Origin: Frankia casuarinae
GTDB lineage: Bacteria; Actinomycetota; Actinomycetes; Frankiales; Frankiaceae
DNA length: 64,000 nucleotides
NCBI RefSeq assembly: GCF_000013345.1
Contig: NC_007777.1
Span: 2,604,001-2,668,000 of the forward strand
Direction of reading: 5' to 3'
A program made the position numbers and the translations under genes. This document shows, one piece after another, positions 25,297 through 34,579 of this stretch; the first letter of the stretch is position 1, and each line of letters starts with the position of its first letter. The notes under the pieces were generated by a model. It was given only the letters and a program-made list of their open reading frames with translations, searched no databases and had not been told where the DNA came from.

Positions 25297-26706
25297 GTGA
25301 CAGCCGTTTCCCGGCACGACGATGCTGCTGGACATGAACGGGACGCAGGACAAGAACGGGACGCAGGACAGGAACGCCCGGGCCGCCGTCCGCGGCGGCA
25401 CCGGGCCCGGCTGGTCGTCACGGCGTTGTCCGCCGCGGTCGGCCTGCTCGCCGTGGCGGCCTGCGGCTCGGACAGCGACACCGCCTCCGGTACCCCGGCC
25501 GCGACACCGCAAGGTGACACCCCGGCGACCATCACCTTCCTGTCCTACAACTACGGCACCCCGGGTCTCGGTGGTACGGGAACCCAGGCACTGCTCGACG
25601 CCTTCGCCAAGGCGCACCCGAAGATCACGGTCAAGCCGCAGGGCGTCGCGGTGAAGGACGTCCTCACCCGGCTGCGCACCGACACCGCCGCCGGTGATCC
25701 GCCCGACGTCGCCCAGATCGGCTGGAGCAAGATGGCCGAGGCGGTCGACGCCCTGCCTATCACCCCGGTCCAGAAGGTCGCCGGCAGCGAGTGGGAGTCG
25801 GCCACCGCCGGCATCTCGAAGAGCATCCTGTCGGCCGTCTCCACCAACGGCGTCGTCGCGGCGATGCCGTTCACGATGTCGATCCCGGTCATGTACTACA
25901 ACGCCGACCTGTTCCGCGCCGCCGGCCTGGACCCGCAACACCCGCCGACGACCCTCGCCGACGTCAAGGCCGCCGCTTTGAAGATCAAGGCGACCGGTAA
26001 GCAGGGCGTCTACATCAGCGTCGTCGACAGCGGGAAGTCGGACTACCTGACCCAGTCGGTCGTCAACTCCAACGGCGGCTCGCTGGTGGACAAGAACGGC
26101 GGCGTCACCCTCGACAAGCAGCCGGCCGTCGAGGCGCTGGCCACGATCGCCGACCTGACCGCCTCGGGTGCCCAGCCCGGAGTCAAGGCCGAAGCGGCCC
26201 TGGCCGCGTTCACCAAGGGTGACCTCGGCATGTTCGTCACCAGCACGGCGCTGCTCGCCAGCGCCCAGAAGGCGGCGGCGGGCAAGTTCGAGCTGCGCAC
26301 CGCGGGTCTGCCGTCCTTCGGCACCAAACCCGCCCGCCCGACCTACTCCGGCGCCGGGCTCGCGGTGCTGGCCAAGGACCCGGCCAAGCAGCGCGCCGCC
26401 TGGGAGTTCATCAAGTTCCTCACCTCCGACGAGGGCTTCGAGATCATCACCTCGAAGATCGGTTACCTGCCGCTGCGACAGAGCGTGGCGACGAAGCTCG
26501 CCGGCACCCCGATCGTGAAGCTGCTGGAACCGGCCCTCGACCAGCTCGACACCGTCACCCCCTACACCTCGTTCCGCGGGGCGAAGGCCAACCAGGCCGT
26601 CGTCGTGCTGCAGGACGAGGCCGTCGAACCGATCGTCCTGCGCGGGGCCGATCCCCAGGCGACCCTGAGCAAGGCCGCCGAGAAGATCCGCGCACTCTCC
26701 TCCTGA
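25297..26706 (+). CDS. ABC sugar transporter substrate-binding lipoprotein
   Basis: 469-residue extracellular solute-binding protein (family 1, MalE-like). A charged N-terminus with the duplicated unit ERDAGQ leads to a hydrophobic stretch and lipobox LAVAAC with Cys near residue 56. Typical family segments are PTSTITFL-like ATITFLSYNYG, FTMSIPVMYYNADLFRAAG and WEFIKFLTSDEGF. It delivers a sugar or polyol to the permease pair that follows with a one-base overlap. GTG 25297 has AAAGG upstream. Substrate not predictable. Confidence 0.9.
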   Translation: MTAVSRHDDAAGHERDAGQERDAGQERPGRRPRRHRARLVVTALSAAVGLLAVAACGSDSDTASGTPAATPQGDTPATITFLSYNYGTPGLGGTGTQALLDAFAKAHPKITVKPQGVAVKDVLTRLRTDTAAGDPPDVAQIGWSKMAEAVDALPITPVQKVAGSEWESATAGISKSILSAVSTNGVVAAMPFTMSIPVMYYNADLFRAAGLDPQHPPTTLADVKAAALKIKATGKQGVYISVVDSGKSDYLTQSVVNSNGGSLVDKNGGVTLDKQPAVEALATIADLTASGAQPGVKAEAALAAFTKGDLGMFVTSTALLASAQKAAAGKFELRTAGLPSFGTKPARPTYSGAGLAVLAKDPAKQRAAWEFIKFLTSDEGFEIITSKIGYLPLRQSVATKLAGTPIVKLLEPALDQLDTVTPYTSFRGAKANQAVVVLQDEAVEPIVLRGADPQATLSKAAEKIRALSS

Positions 26707-27722
26707 TGATCGGCACCCGGCCCCGCGCGGCACGCCCGCGCGGGGTCCTCCCGGCCACGGTGGCACGCCGCGCCGTGCCGTGGCTCTACCAGACGCCGGT
26801 ACTGGTGTCGCTGGCGGTCTTCGTCTACGGGCCGCTGCTCTTCGAGGCGTACCTGAGCCTGACGAACTGGGACCTGATCAAACCCGACCAGGACTTCGTG
26901 GGGCTTGCCAACTTCCGCGGCCTGTTCGAGGGCGAAGAGTTCCCCCGGGCGCTGAGCCGCACCGGCCTCTACGTCCTGGTGATGTTGCCCTTCGCGACGG
27001 TCGTCCCGATGGCGCTGGCGATCATGTTGTGGAAGCGGCCCGGTCGGACCAGCGACATCTACCGGGCCCTGCTGTTCCTGCCGGTGATGCTCGCCCCTGT
27101 CGCGAACGCGCTGTCCTGGCGGTTCGTCCTCGACCCGCTCGGCGGGATCGTCAACGTCGTCACCGGCGGGCTGGGCCTGGGCGAGCGGGACTGGCTCGGT
27201 GATCCCTCGACCGCCCTCGCCGCCATCTCGCTCGTCACCGCGGCCCGGTTCGTCGCGCTCAACATGCTGCTCTACGGCGCGGCACTGGCCGCGATCGACC
27301 GGCGCTGCCTCGACGCCGCCCGCGTCGACGGCGCCACCGAATGGGAGATCACCCGCCGTCTCGTGGTCCCCCAACTGCGTGGCACCACGATCCTGCTGTC
27401 GTTCCTGTGCGCGGTGTTCGCCGGGCAGTGGACGTTCACCAACATCGCCGTGCTCACCCAGGGCGGCCCCGACAACACCACCGACAACGTCTACTACCGT
27501 CTGTACACCTACGCGTTCACCTACTTCGACGCCGGGACGGGCGCGGCGGCGGCGCTGACGATCGTGGTGGTCCTGTGCGCCCTGTTCGGCCTGTCGACGC
27601 TGGCCCGCCGCGTCGCCGGCACGTTCGGCGCCCCGGGCCGGGACCGGCCGACCACCCGGCTCGCGGCCGCCCTCGCCGCCCCGCTGACCGCGCTGACCAG
27701 GAGGCGCCGTGCCGCGCTCTGA
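26706..27722 (+). CDS. ABC sugar transporter permease (MalF/UgpA-like)
   Basis: 338-residue permease with six helices. The conserved start of this family, PVLVSLAVFVYGPLLFEAYLSLTNWDL, and the EAA-loop-like CLDAARVDGATEWEITRRLVVPQL are present. It forms one half of the membrane channel with the next gene. Its ATG shares a base with the stop of the binding protein, and its end overlaps the second permease by 14 bases. Confidence 0.92.
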   Translation: MIGTRPRAARPRGVLPATVARRAVPWLYQTPVLVSLAVFVYGPLLFEAYLSLTNWDLIKPDQDFVGLANFRGLFEGEEFPRALSRTGLYVLVMLPFATVVPMALAIMLWKRPGRTSDIYRALLFLPVMLAPVANALSWRFVLDPLGGIVNVVTGGLGLGERDWLGDPSTALAAISLVTAARFVALNMLLYGAALAAIDRRCLDAARVDGATEWEITRRLVVPQLRGTTILLSFLCAVFAGQWTFTNIAVLTQGGPDNTTDNVYYRLYTYAFTYFDAGTGAAAALTIVVVLCALFGLSTLARRVAGTFGAPGRDRPTTRLAAALAAPLTALTRRRRAAL

Positions 27723-28536
27723 TGTCCAGGCCACCCGCGCCGCCGGCCGGCACGTGGTACTCGCCGTGGCGGTCGTCGCGATGCTCTTCCCGATGCTGTG
27801 GGCGCTGACCACCTCGTTCAAGCCGCCCGCGGACATCTACGGCGCCAACCCGCTGCCCATCCCGGCCAGCCTGAGCAACTACCGCAACGCCATCGACGGG
27901 TTCCCCATCGGCCGACTGCTGCTGAACACCTTCGTCATGGCGACGGGCGTGACCATCCTGCACCTCGTCGCCGGGGTACTCGCCGCCTGGTCGTTCGTCC
28001 GTTTCTCCCACGCCGGGCAGCGGCTCGTCTCCGCGCTGGTGGTCATCGCCCTCGTCGTCCCGCCGCAGGCCCTGATGATCCCACAGTTCCTGCTGGTCTC
28101 CCGGCTGGGCTGGCGCAACACCTTCGCCGGGCTGATCGTGCCGCAGCTGGCCACCTGCTCGCTGGCGGTGCTGCTGCTGCGCGAGCACATCCGCGGCATC
28201 CCGCCGACCCTGCTCGGCGCCGCGACCCTCGATGGCGCCAGCCACGCCGAGACGCTGCGCCACATCGTCCTGCCGCTGCTGCGCCCCGCGCTCGCGGCGG
28301 TGGCCGTCGTCGTGTTCATCACGACGTGGAACGAGTATCTCTGGCCCACCCTCGTCGCGCCCCACCGGGACACGACGACCATCCAGCCGGGCCTGCAGAT
28401 GTTCGAGACCCAGGAGGGCCCGGAGTACGGCCCGTTGCTCGCCGGGGCCATGCTCGCCTCGATCCCGGTGACCATCGTCTATCTCTTCGCCTCCCGCCGC
28501 ATCACCGACGCTTTCCTCCAAGCTGGCCTGAGATGA
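27709..28536 (+). CDS. ABC sugar transporter permease (MalG/UgpE-like)
   Basis: 275-residue permease of the MalG type with six helices and the EAA motif LLGAATLDGASHAETLRHIVLPLLRP contacting the ATPase. GTG 27709 follows AGGAGG, inside the end of the first permease. The PTxxSFK-like motif TTSFKPPADIYG after helix 1 is typical. Works with the preceding permease and the following ATPase. Confidence 0.92.
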   Translation: MPRSDVQATRAAGRHVVLAVAVVAMLFPMLWALTTSFKPPADIYGANPLPIPASLSNYRNAIDGFPIGRLLLNTFVMATGVTILHLVAGVLAAWSFVRFSHAGQRLVSALVVIALVVPPQALMIPQFLLVSRLGWRNTFAGLIVPQLATCSLAVLLLREHIRGIPPTLLGAATLDGASHAETLRHIVLPLLRPALAAVAVVVFITTWNEYLWPTLVAPHRDTTTIQPGLQMFETQEGPEYGPLLAGAMLASIPVTIVYLFASRRITDAFLQAGLR

Positions 28537-28543
28537 GCACCGG

Positions 28544-29887
28544 ATGACCGACACCACCGTGACCAGCCGGCCGATCCTCGGCGAGGCCCCACCGCCGGAG
28601 CTCCCCGCCCCCAGCGGGGGGGTGCACTTCCGTGGGATCATGCGCCGGTACGGCGGCACCGGGCGGCCCGCGCTCGACGTCGCCGACCTGCATCTGCCGC
28701 ACCGGTCCTTCACGGTGATCGTCGGGCCGTCGGGATGCGGGAAGTCGACCGCGCTGCGGGTCATCACCGGGCTGGAGACCCCCGACGAAGGCCGGTTGAC
28801 GATCAACGGGGTGGACGTCACGGCGACGCCACCGGGCGCGCGCGGGGTCTCGATGGTCTTCCAGGACTTCGCGCTCTACCCACATCTCACCGTCGAGCAG
28901 AACATCGCCTTCAGCCTGCGGCTCGAGGCGAAGCACAACCGCGGCCGCCTCGGACTTCTGCGCCGGGGGGCGGGCGGGGCGGGCCCGAGCCGTGGCGAGA
29001 TCTCCCGCCGGGTCACCGAGGCCTGCGTCCTGCTGGGGCTCGCCGACCTGCGACACCGCCGACCTGGGCAGCTCTCCGGTGGTGAGCGCCAGCGTGTCGG
29101 CCTCGCCCGCGCGATCGTGCGCCGCCCGAGTGTGCTCCTGCTCGACGAGCCCCTCTCCGCGCTCGACGCCCAGCTACGCCAGCAGGCCCGGGCCGAACTC
29201 GTGCGCCTGCACCGCGAGCTGGGCAACACCGTCGTTCTCGTCACCCACGATCAGCTCGAGGCGCTGTCCATGGGCACCCATCTGGTGGTCATGAACGGCG
29301 GACGGGTGGCGCAGGCCGGCACGCCCGAGCAGGTCTACCGCCGGCCGGCCGATGTCTTCGTCGCCGCGTTCGTCGGCAGTCCGGCGATGAACCTGCACCT
29401 GGTCGAGGTGACGAACGGCGGTGGGGCGCTCGCGGCACCGGGGCTGTCCGCGCGCCTGGCCGGACCGCTGACGCTGCCCCGGGCCTGGCTCGGCTGGCGG
29501 CCGGGGGACGGCGTCATCGAGGCCGGGCCCGATCGGGCCGCGGCAGCGGGCGGCCTGGCCGGTGCGGGCCTGGCCGGTGCCGGCCTGGTCATGGAGGGGC
29601 TGGTCGACGTGGTCGAGTTCACCGGGGACGTGGTCGTCGTCCACTGCGTGAGCGGGGCCGCCGCGGCGGGGGAGACCGGCGAGTGGGACGCCGGCCCGGA
29701 CGAGGTCGGCCCGGCCCGGTGGGCGGTGACCGTCCCGGCCCAGGCCGGCGTCCCGGACGTCGGCACCCCGCTACGGGTCCGGGTCCCCGCGCGCCGACTG
29801 CACCTGTTCGACCCGGTCAGTGGGCAGCGCGTCGACGAGATCGATGACGACGCCGACGACCTCGCCGTCGCCGACGAGCCGACATGA
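28544..29887 (+). CDS. ABC sugar transporter ATPase (MalK/UgpC/MsmX-like)
   Basis: 447-residue ATPase. Walker A GPSGCGKST is near residue 65, the Q-loop is FQDFALYPHL, the signature is LSGGERQRVGLARA, Walker B LLLDEPLSALD, and the switch His is in VTHDQLEA. About 25 extra residues rich in Gly/Arg are inserted between the Q-loop and signature (GLLRRGAGGAGPSRG). The C-terminal TOBE-like region has a duplicated LAGAG segment and a long acidic stretch. Importers of this family normally carry such an ATPase; one encoded in the operon means the set is complete. It overlaps the HAD gene by four bases. Confidence 0.9.
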   Translation: MTDTTVTSRPILGEAPPPELPAPSGGVHFRGIMRRYGGTGRPALDVADLHLPHRSFTVIVGPSGCGKSTALRVITGLETPDEGRLTINGVDVTATPPGARGVSMVFQDFALYPHLTVEQNIAFSLRLEAKHNRGRLGLLRRGAGGAGPSRGEISRRVTEACVLLGLADLRHRRPGQLSGGERQRVGLARAIVRRPSVLLLDEPLSALDAQLRQQARAELVRLHRELGNTVVLVTHDQLEALSMGTHLVVMNGGRVAQAGTPEQVYRRPADVFVAAFVGSPAMNLHLVEVTNGGGALAAPGLSARLAGPLTLPRAWLGWRPGDGVIEAGPDRAAAAGGLAGAGLAGAGLVMEGLVDVVEFTGDVVVVHCVSGAAAAGETGEWDAGPDEVGPARWAVTVPAQAGVPDVGTPLRVRVPARRLHLFDPVSGQRVDEIDDDADDLAVADEPT

Positions 29888-30615
29888 CCGAACCGCTGCC
29901 CGCGGGACGTCCCGCCCCCGTGGGGGAGACCGCGCCCCCAGGGGAGGCCGCGCCCCGGGCCGCCGGCGTGGTGCCGTGGGCGATCTGGTGCGATTTCGGC
30001 GGAGTGCTGACGTCGTCGATCGCTGTGGCGTTCCGCGACCTGGTCGCCGCCGTGGGCGTACCCGCCCACGAGCTGCGCCGGGCGTTCGACCAGGTGGCGG
30101 CGACGTGGGGCCTGCGCACGTTGGGCCCCCTCGAACGGGGCGTGGTCAGCCAGCACGACTGGGGGATCCTCGTCACGGACGCCCTCGGGCCAGCCCACCC
30201 GCCGCGCATTGACCTGTCCCGGTTCGGGGACCATTGGTATGCCGGTCGTACCCTGGAGTCGGTGATGGTCGACGGGCTGCTGCGCGCCCGCGCCGCCGGC
30301 CTGCGGGTGGGACTGCTGACCAACAGCGTGGCCGAGTGGGAGCCGCTGCGCCGCGCGCTGCTGCCCGACTGGTCGGTCTTCGAGTCAATCATCAACTCCC
30401 ATGAGATCGGGATCGGCAAGCCCGACCCGGCCATCTACGACCTCGCCGAACGCACGTTCGGCCAGCCCGGCCCGGGCTGCGTCCTCATCGACGACGCCGC
30501 CGCGAACTGTGAGGCAGCGCGCCGGCGCGGCTGGACGGCGATCCATCACCGCAGCGTCGCGGACACGCTGGCCGAGCTGGCCGCGGTGACCGGGGTTCCC
30601 GAGCTGGCCGGCTAG
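29884..30615 (+). CDS. HAD family hydrolase (subfamily IA)
   Basis: 243-residue haloacid-dehalogenase fold protein. Motif I is CDFGGVLTSS (the second Asp is replaced by Gly-Gly context as in epoxide-hydrolase N-terminal-like phosphatases), motif II is LLTNS, the motif III Lys lies in IGIGKPDPAIY and motif IV is LIDDAAANC. Likely acts on a phosphorylated sugar or related metabolite imported by the preceding transporter, with which it overlaps by four bases. The last 33 bases of the gene are part of a 44-bp block duplicated downstream. Confidence 0.85.
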   Translation: MTEPLPAGRPAPVGETAPPGEAAPRAAGVVPWAIWCDFGGVLTSSIAVAFRDLVAAVGVPAHELRRAFDQVAATWGLRTLGPLERGVVSQHDWGILVTDALGPAHPPRIDLSRFGDHWYAGRTLESVMVDGLLRARAAGLRVGLLTNSVAEWEPLRRALLPDWSVFESIINSHEIGIGKPDPAIYDLAERTFGQPGPGCVLIDDAAANCEAARRRGWTAIHHRSVADTLAELAAVTGVPELAG

Positions 30616-30683
30616 ACCGGGCCGGTACCGGGCGGGGGTGCGGTGACCGGGGTTTCCGAGCTGGCCGGCTAGACCGGGCCGGT
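30583..30683. repeat. 44-bp direct duplication covering the 3' end of the HAD gene
   Basis: Bases 30583-30626 recur at 30640-30683 with one mismatch (period 57). The second copy carries a dead replica of the last codons and stop of the HAD gene. The rest of the gene-free stretch 30616-30953 holds an 8-bp tandem repeat and no gene I can support. Confidence 0.85.
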
Positions 30684-30852
30684 GACCCGCTGGCGGGTGC
30701 GGCCCGGGTCGGGTCGGACGTCCACCACGAATGGTCCGAAGGGCCCCCGGGTAGGCAACCTCTGGCGGTCGCGAGGATGCTCGCCGGCGGCGACGATGAT
30801 GTTCGGAGCCATCGGACGTCGGCGTTCATCTGTCCACACCGCCGGCGTCACC

Positions 30853-30884
30853 CGTCCGACCGTCCGACCGTCCGACCGTCCGAC
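30853..30884. repeat. 8-bp tandem repeat, four copies
   Basis: CGTCCGAC is repeated four times exactly, 70 bases before the Rv2004c-like gene. No function evident. Confidence 0.85.
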
Positions 30885-30953
30885 GCGGTGCGACGAGCGT
30901 CGACCGCCGTGTCCCGACCCGCCAGACCTGCCACGCGACCCCCTGGAGGGGCC

Positions 30954-32708
30954 ATGACCATCCAGTACGTGCGGGATGCGACGCCCTCCACCGGGGCGGA
31001 CGACCATCACGCGGCCGGAGGGATGTTGTCCCCGACGAACCCGCCGTCCCCCGCCTCAACCCCGGCCCAGCCCCGGCTGCGCGCCCTGTACCTGTCCGAG
31101 CTGGAGACGTTCGAGACCTACGAGACGCACAGCGCCACGCTGCACCTGGCCGCCGATCGCGTGTACAAGCGCAAGAAGCCGGTGAACCTGGGCTTCCTCG
31201 ACTTCACCGACCGCCGCACCCGGGAGTCGGTCTGCCGGTCGGAGGTCGCGCTCAACCGCCGGCTGGCCCCCGACGTCTACCTGGGTGTCGCCGATCTCCT
31301 CGACGACACCGGTGAGGTGATCGACCACCTGGTCGTGATGCGGCGGATGCCGGCGAGCCGGCGGCTGTCCACCCTCGTCCGCCGGCGCAGCCGGGTCGGC
31401 CCGGCACTGCGCACGGTCGCCCGGGCGCTGGCGGTGTTCCACCAGCGGTGCGAGACCTCACCGGAGATCGCGGTGGCGGGGCAGCGGGCGACCCTGGAGG
31501 GGCTGTGGCGGGAGGGCCTGGAAGGCATCTCCCCCTACCGCGGCACCCTGCTGGACGCGGCGGTGGTCGACGAGATCGGCGAACTGGCGCTGCGCTACCT
31601 GGCCGGCCGGGAGACCCTGCTCGGCGATCGGGTGCGCGCCGGGTGGATCCGCGACGGGCACGGCGACCTGCTCGCCGACGACATCTACTGCCTCGGCGAC
31701 GGACCCCGTATCCTCGACTGCATCGAGTTCGACCCGCGGCTGCGCTTCGGTGACGTCCTCGGCGACGTCGCGTTCCTGGCGATGGATCTGGAACGCCTCG
31801 GCGCGCCGGAGGAGGCCGCCGAGTTCCTCGACGCCTACCGGGAGTTCAGCGGCGAGGTGCACCCGCGGTCGTTGCAGCATCTCTACGTCGCCTACCGGGC
31901 GTTCGTCCGGGCGAAGGTGACCTGTATCCGGGGCGGGCAGGGTGATCCCGACGCGGCCGAGGAGGCCCGCCGGCTGCTGGCCGTCGCCCACCGTCATCTG
32001 CGGGCTGGCCGGGTCCAGCTCGTCGTGGTCGGCGGGCTGCCCGGGACGGGCAAGACGACCCTGGCCGGCCGGCTGGCCGGGGTCGGTGACGGCTGGGTGC
32101 TGCTGCGCTCCGACGTGATCCGCCAGGAGCTGACCGGGATGCCCCTGCGTGAGGGCGGGCCGGCCGCGGACACCACCGCCGGCGGGTATGCCAGTGCCCT
32201 GCGCAACGCCAGCGGCACCGCCACGAGAACCGGGGCCCGCCGCGACGCCGGTACCGGCGCGGCCGCGACCTCCGACCCCGCGACCTCCGACCCCGCGGAC
32301 GGCGACCCCGCGACCTCCGACCCGCGGTTCGGCACCGGGCGCTACGCCCCCGAGATCACCGACGCGACGTACGCCGAGATGCTGCGCCGCGCCGAGGCGG
32401 CTCTCGCCCGCGGGGAACGGGTGGTGCTGGACGCATCCTGGTCGAGCGCGCGTCACCGCCGGGCCGCCGCCGAGCTCGCCGCAAGCGTCTGCGCCGACCT
32501 GGTGGAGCTGCACTGCGTGACGGCACCGGAGGTGGCGGCCGCCCGGATCGGGCGCCGCGCCGCCGCGGGCACCGACCCGTCGGAGGCGACGATGGCCATC
32601 CACCGGGCGATGGCTGCCCGTGCCGACCCCTGGCCGTCGGCGACGGTGGTACGCACCGCCGTCCCGGTCGCCGAGGCCCTGCAGACGGTCCTCGCCCACC
32701 TCGACTGA
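30954..32708 (+). CDS. Rv2004c-like two-domain protein: phosphotransferase-like domain plus P-loop kinase-like domain
   Basis: 584-residue protein. Residues about 40-345 form an aminoglycoside-phosphotransferase/kinase-like domain with catalytic loop DGHGDLLADDIYC near residue 235 and ILDCIEFDPRLR after it. From about residue 355 a P-loop domain begins with Walker A GGLPGTGKTT, followed by a low-complexity insert of TSDPA repeats and then VVLDASWSS. In Mycobacterium tuberculosis the similar Rv2004c belongs to the DosR dormancy regulon; here a DosR-like regulator is the next gene, convergent. Function in the cell is unknown. ATG 30954 has TGGAGGGG upstream. Confidence 0.8.
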   Translation: MTIQYVRDATPSTGADDHHAAGGMLSPTNPPSPASTPAQPRLRALYLSELETFETYETHSATLHLAADRVYKRKKPVNLGFLDFTDRRTRESVCRSEVALNRRLAPDVYLGVADLLDDTGEVIDHLVVMRRMPASRRLSTLVRRRSRVGPALRTVARALAVFHQRCETSPEIAVAGQRATLEGLWREGLEGISPYRGTLLDAAVVDEIGELALRYLAGRETLLGDRVRAGWIRDGHGDLLADDIYCLGDGPRILDCIEFDPRLRFGDVLGDVAFLAMDLERLGAPEEAAEFLDAYREFSGEVHPRSLQHLYVAYRAFVRAKVTCIRGGQGDPDAAEEARRLLAVAHRHLRAGRVQLVVVGGLPGTGKTTLAGRLAGVGDGWVLLRSDVIRQELTGMPLREGGPAADTTAGGYASALRNASGTATRTGARRDAGTGAAATSDPATSDPADGDPATSDPRFGTGRYAPEITDATYAEMLRRAEAALARGERVVLDASWSSARHRRAAAELAASVCADLVELHCVTAPEVAAARIGRRAAAGTDPSEATMAIHRAMAARADPWPSATVVRTAVPVAEALQTVLAHLD

Positions 32709-32769
32709 CGTCGCTCGGCGGGTCCGGCGCGACCATCCCCGCGCGGTGCCGTCGCGTCTCCGGGCGCCG

Positions 32770-33444
32770 TCACTTCTCGATGCGGGTGGCGTACACGGCG
32801 GCCTGGGTGCGGCTGGACAGCTCCAGCTTCTCCAGGATGGCCGAGACGTAGTTCTTCACCGTCTTCTCGGACAGGTGGATCCGCCCGGCGATCTGCCGGT
32901 TGGTCAGCCCCTCCGCGATGAGGACGAGGATCTGGCGTTCCCGCTCGCCGAGGGTGGCAAGCTTGCGGTCCTCGGCCGGGCCCTCCCGCAACCGGGTGAG
33001 GACCCGCTGGGTGACGGCCGGGTCGAGCAGGGAACGGCCCGCGGCGATCGTCCGGATGGCCCCGACCAGGTCCGTGCCCCTGATCTGCTTGAGCAGGTAG
33101 CCGGCGGCCCCGGCCATGATGGCGGCGAACAGGGCGTCATCGTCGTCGTAGGAGGTGAGGATCAGGCAGCCGATCTCGGGGTGCGCCGAGCGCAGATCCC
33201 GGCAGACGTCGATACCGTTGCCGTCCTCGAGGCGGGCGTCGAGCACGGCCACGTCCGGCCTCGTCGCCGGGATCCGGCGCAGTGCCTCCGCCGCGGTGGA
33301 CGCCTCTCCGACGACCTCGATGTCACCGTTCTCGGAGAGCATCTCGCGGATGCCACGCCGGACGATCTCATGATCGTCCAGGAGGAAGACCCGTACGGTG
33401 CTCACGGTGCCGACGATACTCACGGTGCCGACGATACCGTCCAT
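32770..33444 (-). CDS. NarL/DevR(DosR)-like response regulator
   Basis: 224-residue two-component regulator. Receiver: acidic pair LLDDHE, phospho-acceptor Asp in VAVLDARLEDG, switch Thr in LILTSYDD and Lys in YLLKQIRG. C-terminal LuxR HTH: LGERERQILVLIAEGLTNRQIA. The closest described pattern is DevR/DosR. The start is ambiguous: the ATG at 33444 is followed by a duplicated 18-base unit (IVGTVS twice), and a GTG at 33405 would begin right before the receiver fold. No histidine kinase gene is in the window. Confidence 0.88.
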   Translation of the reverse strand: MDGIVGTVSIVGTVSTVRVFLLDDHEIVRRGIREMLSENGDIEVVGEASTAAEALRRIPATRPDVAVLDARLEDGNGIDVCRDLRSAHPEIGCLILTSYDDDDALFAAIMAGAAGYLLKQIRGTDLVGAIRTIAAGRSLLDPAVTQRVLTRLREGPAEDRKLATLGERERQILVLIAEGLTNRQIAGRIHLSEKTVKNYVSAILEKLELSSRTQAAVYATRIEK

Positions 33445-33634
33445 GGTCGTCGCCCGAACCGGTTCGGCATGGTGCCGGGAGGGTGCGCGGGTGCGGGCGG
33501 GCCCGTTGCGGGCCCGTTCGAGCCGTCCGGCTCACCCGGGTGAACCCGCCCGCGTGAGCGCACCGCCCCCGGCCTGGGGCCCGCAGCGGCTGGCGACCGC
33601 ACAACCGGTGAGAGCCGGCGGCTACCCGAGATGG

Positions 33635-34501
33635 TTACCCGAGGCGGGCGACGCCGCCGTAGACACTGACCTCGGCATCGGTCGGCCCCTCGCCCTCGGC
33701 GGCGGGCTCCTCCGGCCGCCACCGATGGACCATCTCCACCCCGGGATCGATGAGCTCCAGGCCGGCGAAGAACCGTTCCACTTCGGCCCGGGTGCGCTGC
33801 TGCCCGGGGATGCCCCGGGAGCGGTACGTGATGAAGAGCTGCTCCATGCTGGGGTTGACGTCGGCGGTGGCGTGGGTGAGCGCCAGATAACTGCCCGATG
33901 GCAGGGCCGCCAGCAGCCGGCCGAGGATGCCGTAGGGGTCATCCGCGTCGGGGATGAAATGGAAGATCGCGATCATGGACAGGGCGACCGGCTGAGTCAG
34001 GTCGAGGGTGTCGCGCAGTTCCGGGGCGGCCAGAATGCGCTCCGGGTCGCGCAGATCCGCGTCGAGGTAGGCGGTGCGGCCCTCGGGGGTGCTGGCGAGC
34101 AGGGCCCGGGCGTGGGCGAGCACGATCGGGTCGTTGTCGGTGTAGACGATCCGGGCGTCGGGGGCGATGCCCTGGGCGACCTCGTGCAGGTTCGGGGACG
34201 TGGGGATGCCGGTGCCGATGTCGAGGAACTGGCGGATCCCGACCTCGGTGGCCAGGAACCGGGTCGCCCGGCGCAGGAACGCCCGGTTCTCCACCGCGGC
34301 GATGCTGGCGCCCGGGAAGGCGGCCCGTGCCTGCTCGGCCGCCTCCCGATCAACGGGGAAGTTGTCCTTGCCACCCAGGAAGTAGTCGTACATCCGGGCC
34401 GCGTGCGGCTGGTCGGTCCTGAGGTCGACCGGGCTGCGTTCCTCCGCAAGGCTCTTCCACCACTGCCCGACCTCTGGGTCGTGTCGGTCCGCGCTCGTCA
34501 C
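33635..34501 (-). CDS. SAM-dependent methyltransferase, DUF574 family
   Basis: 288-residue protein of the actinobacterial DUF574 family. Marks are TDQPHAARMYDYFLGGKDNF near the N-terminus, the SAM-binding FLDIGTGIPTSPNLHEVAQ and VYTDNDPIVLAHARALL. Members are numerous in actinomycetes and none of their substrates is settled. Starts with GTG 34501, directly downstream of a dyad. Confidence 0.9.
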   Translation of the reverse strand: MTSADRHDPEVGQWWKSLAEERSPVDLRTDQPHAARMYDYFLGGKDNFPVDREAAEQARAAFPGASIAAVENRAFLRRATRFLATEVGIRQFLDIGTGIPTSPNLHEVAQGIAPDARIVYTDNDPIVLAHARALLASTPEGRTAYLDADLRDPERILAAPELRDTLDLTQPVALSMIAIFHFIPDADDPYGILGRLLAALPSGSYLALTHATADVNPSMEQLFITYRSRGIPGQQRTRAEVERFFAGLELIDPGVEMVHRWRPEEPAAEGEGPTDAEVSVYGGVARLG

Positions 34502-34514
34502 CGCAATCAGCCCC

Positions 34515-34539
34515 TTGGTAATTGGACGATCCTTACCAA
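34515..34539. promoter_or_regulatory. Dyad upstream of the DUF574 methyltransferase gene
   Basis: TTGGTAA and TTACCAA form a perfect 7-base inverted repeat with an 11-base spacer, ending 14 bases before the methyltransferase start and in an AT-rich patch. A repressor site overlapping the promoter is likely. Confidence 0.5.
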
Positions 34540-34579
34540 ATACCCTAGTGGGGGCGGATTTCGTGTTCCTTTACGGGCG

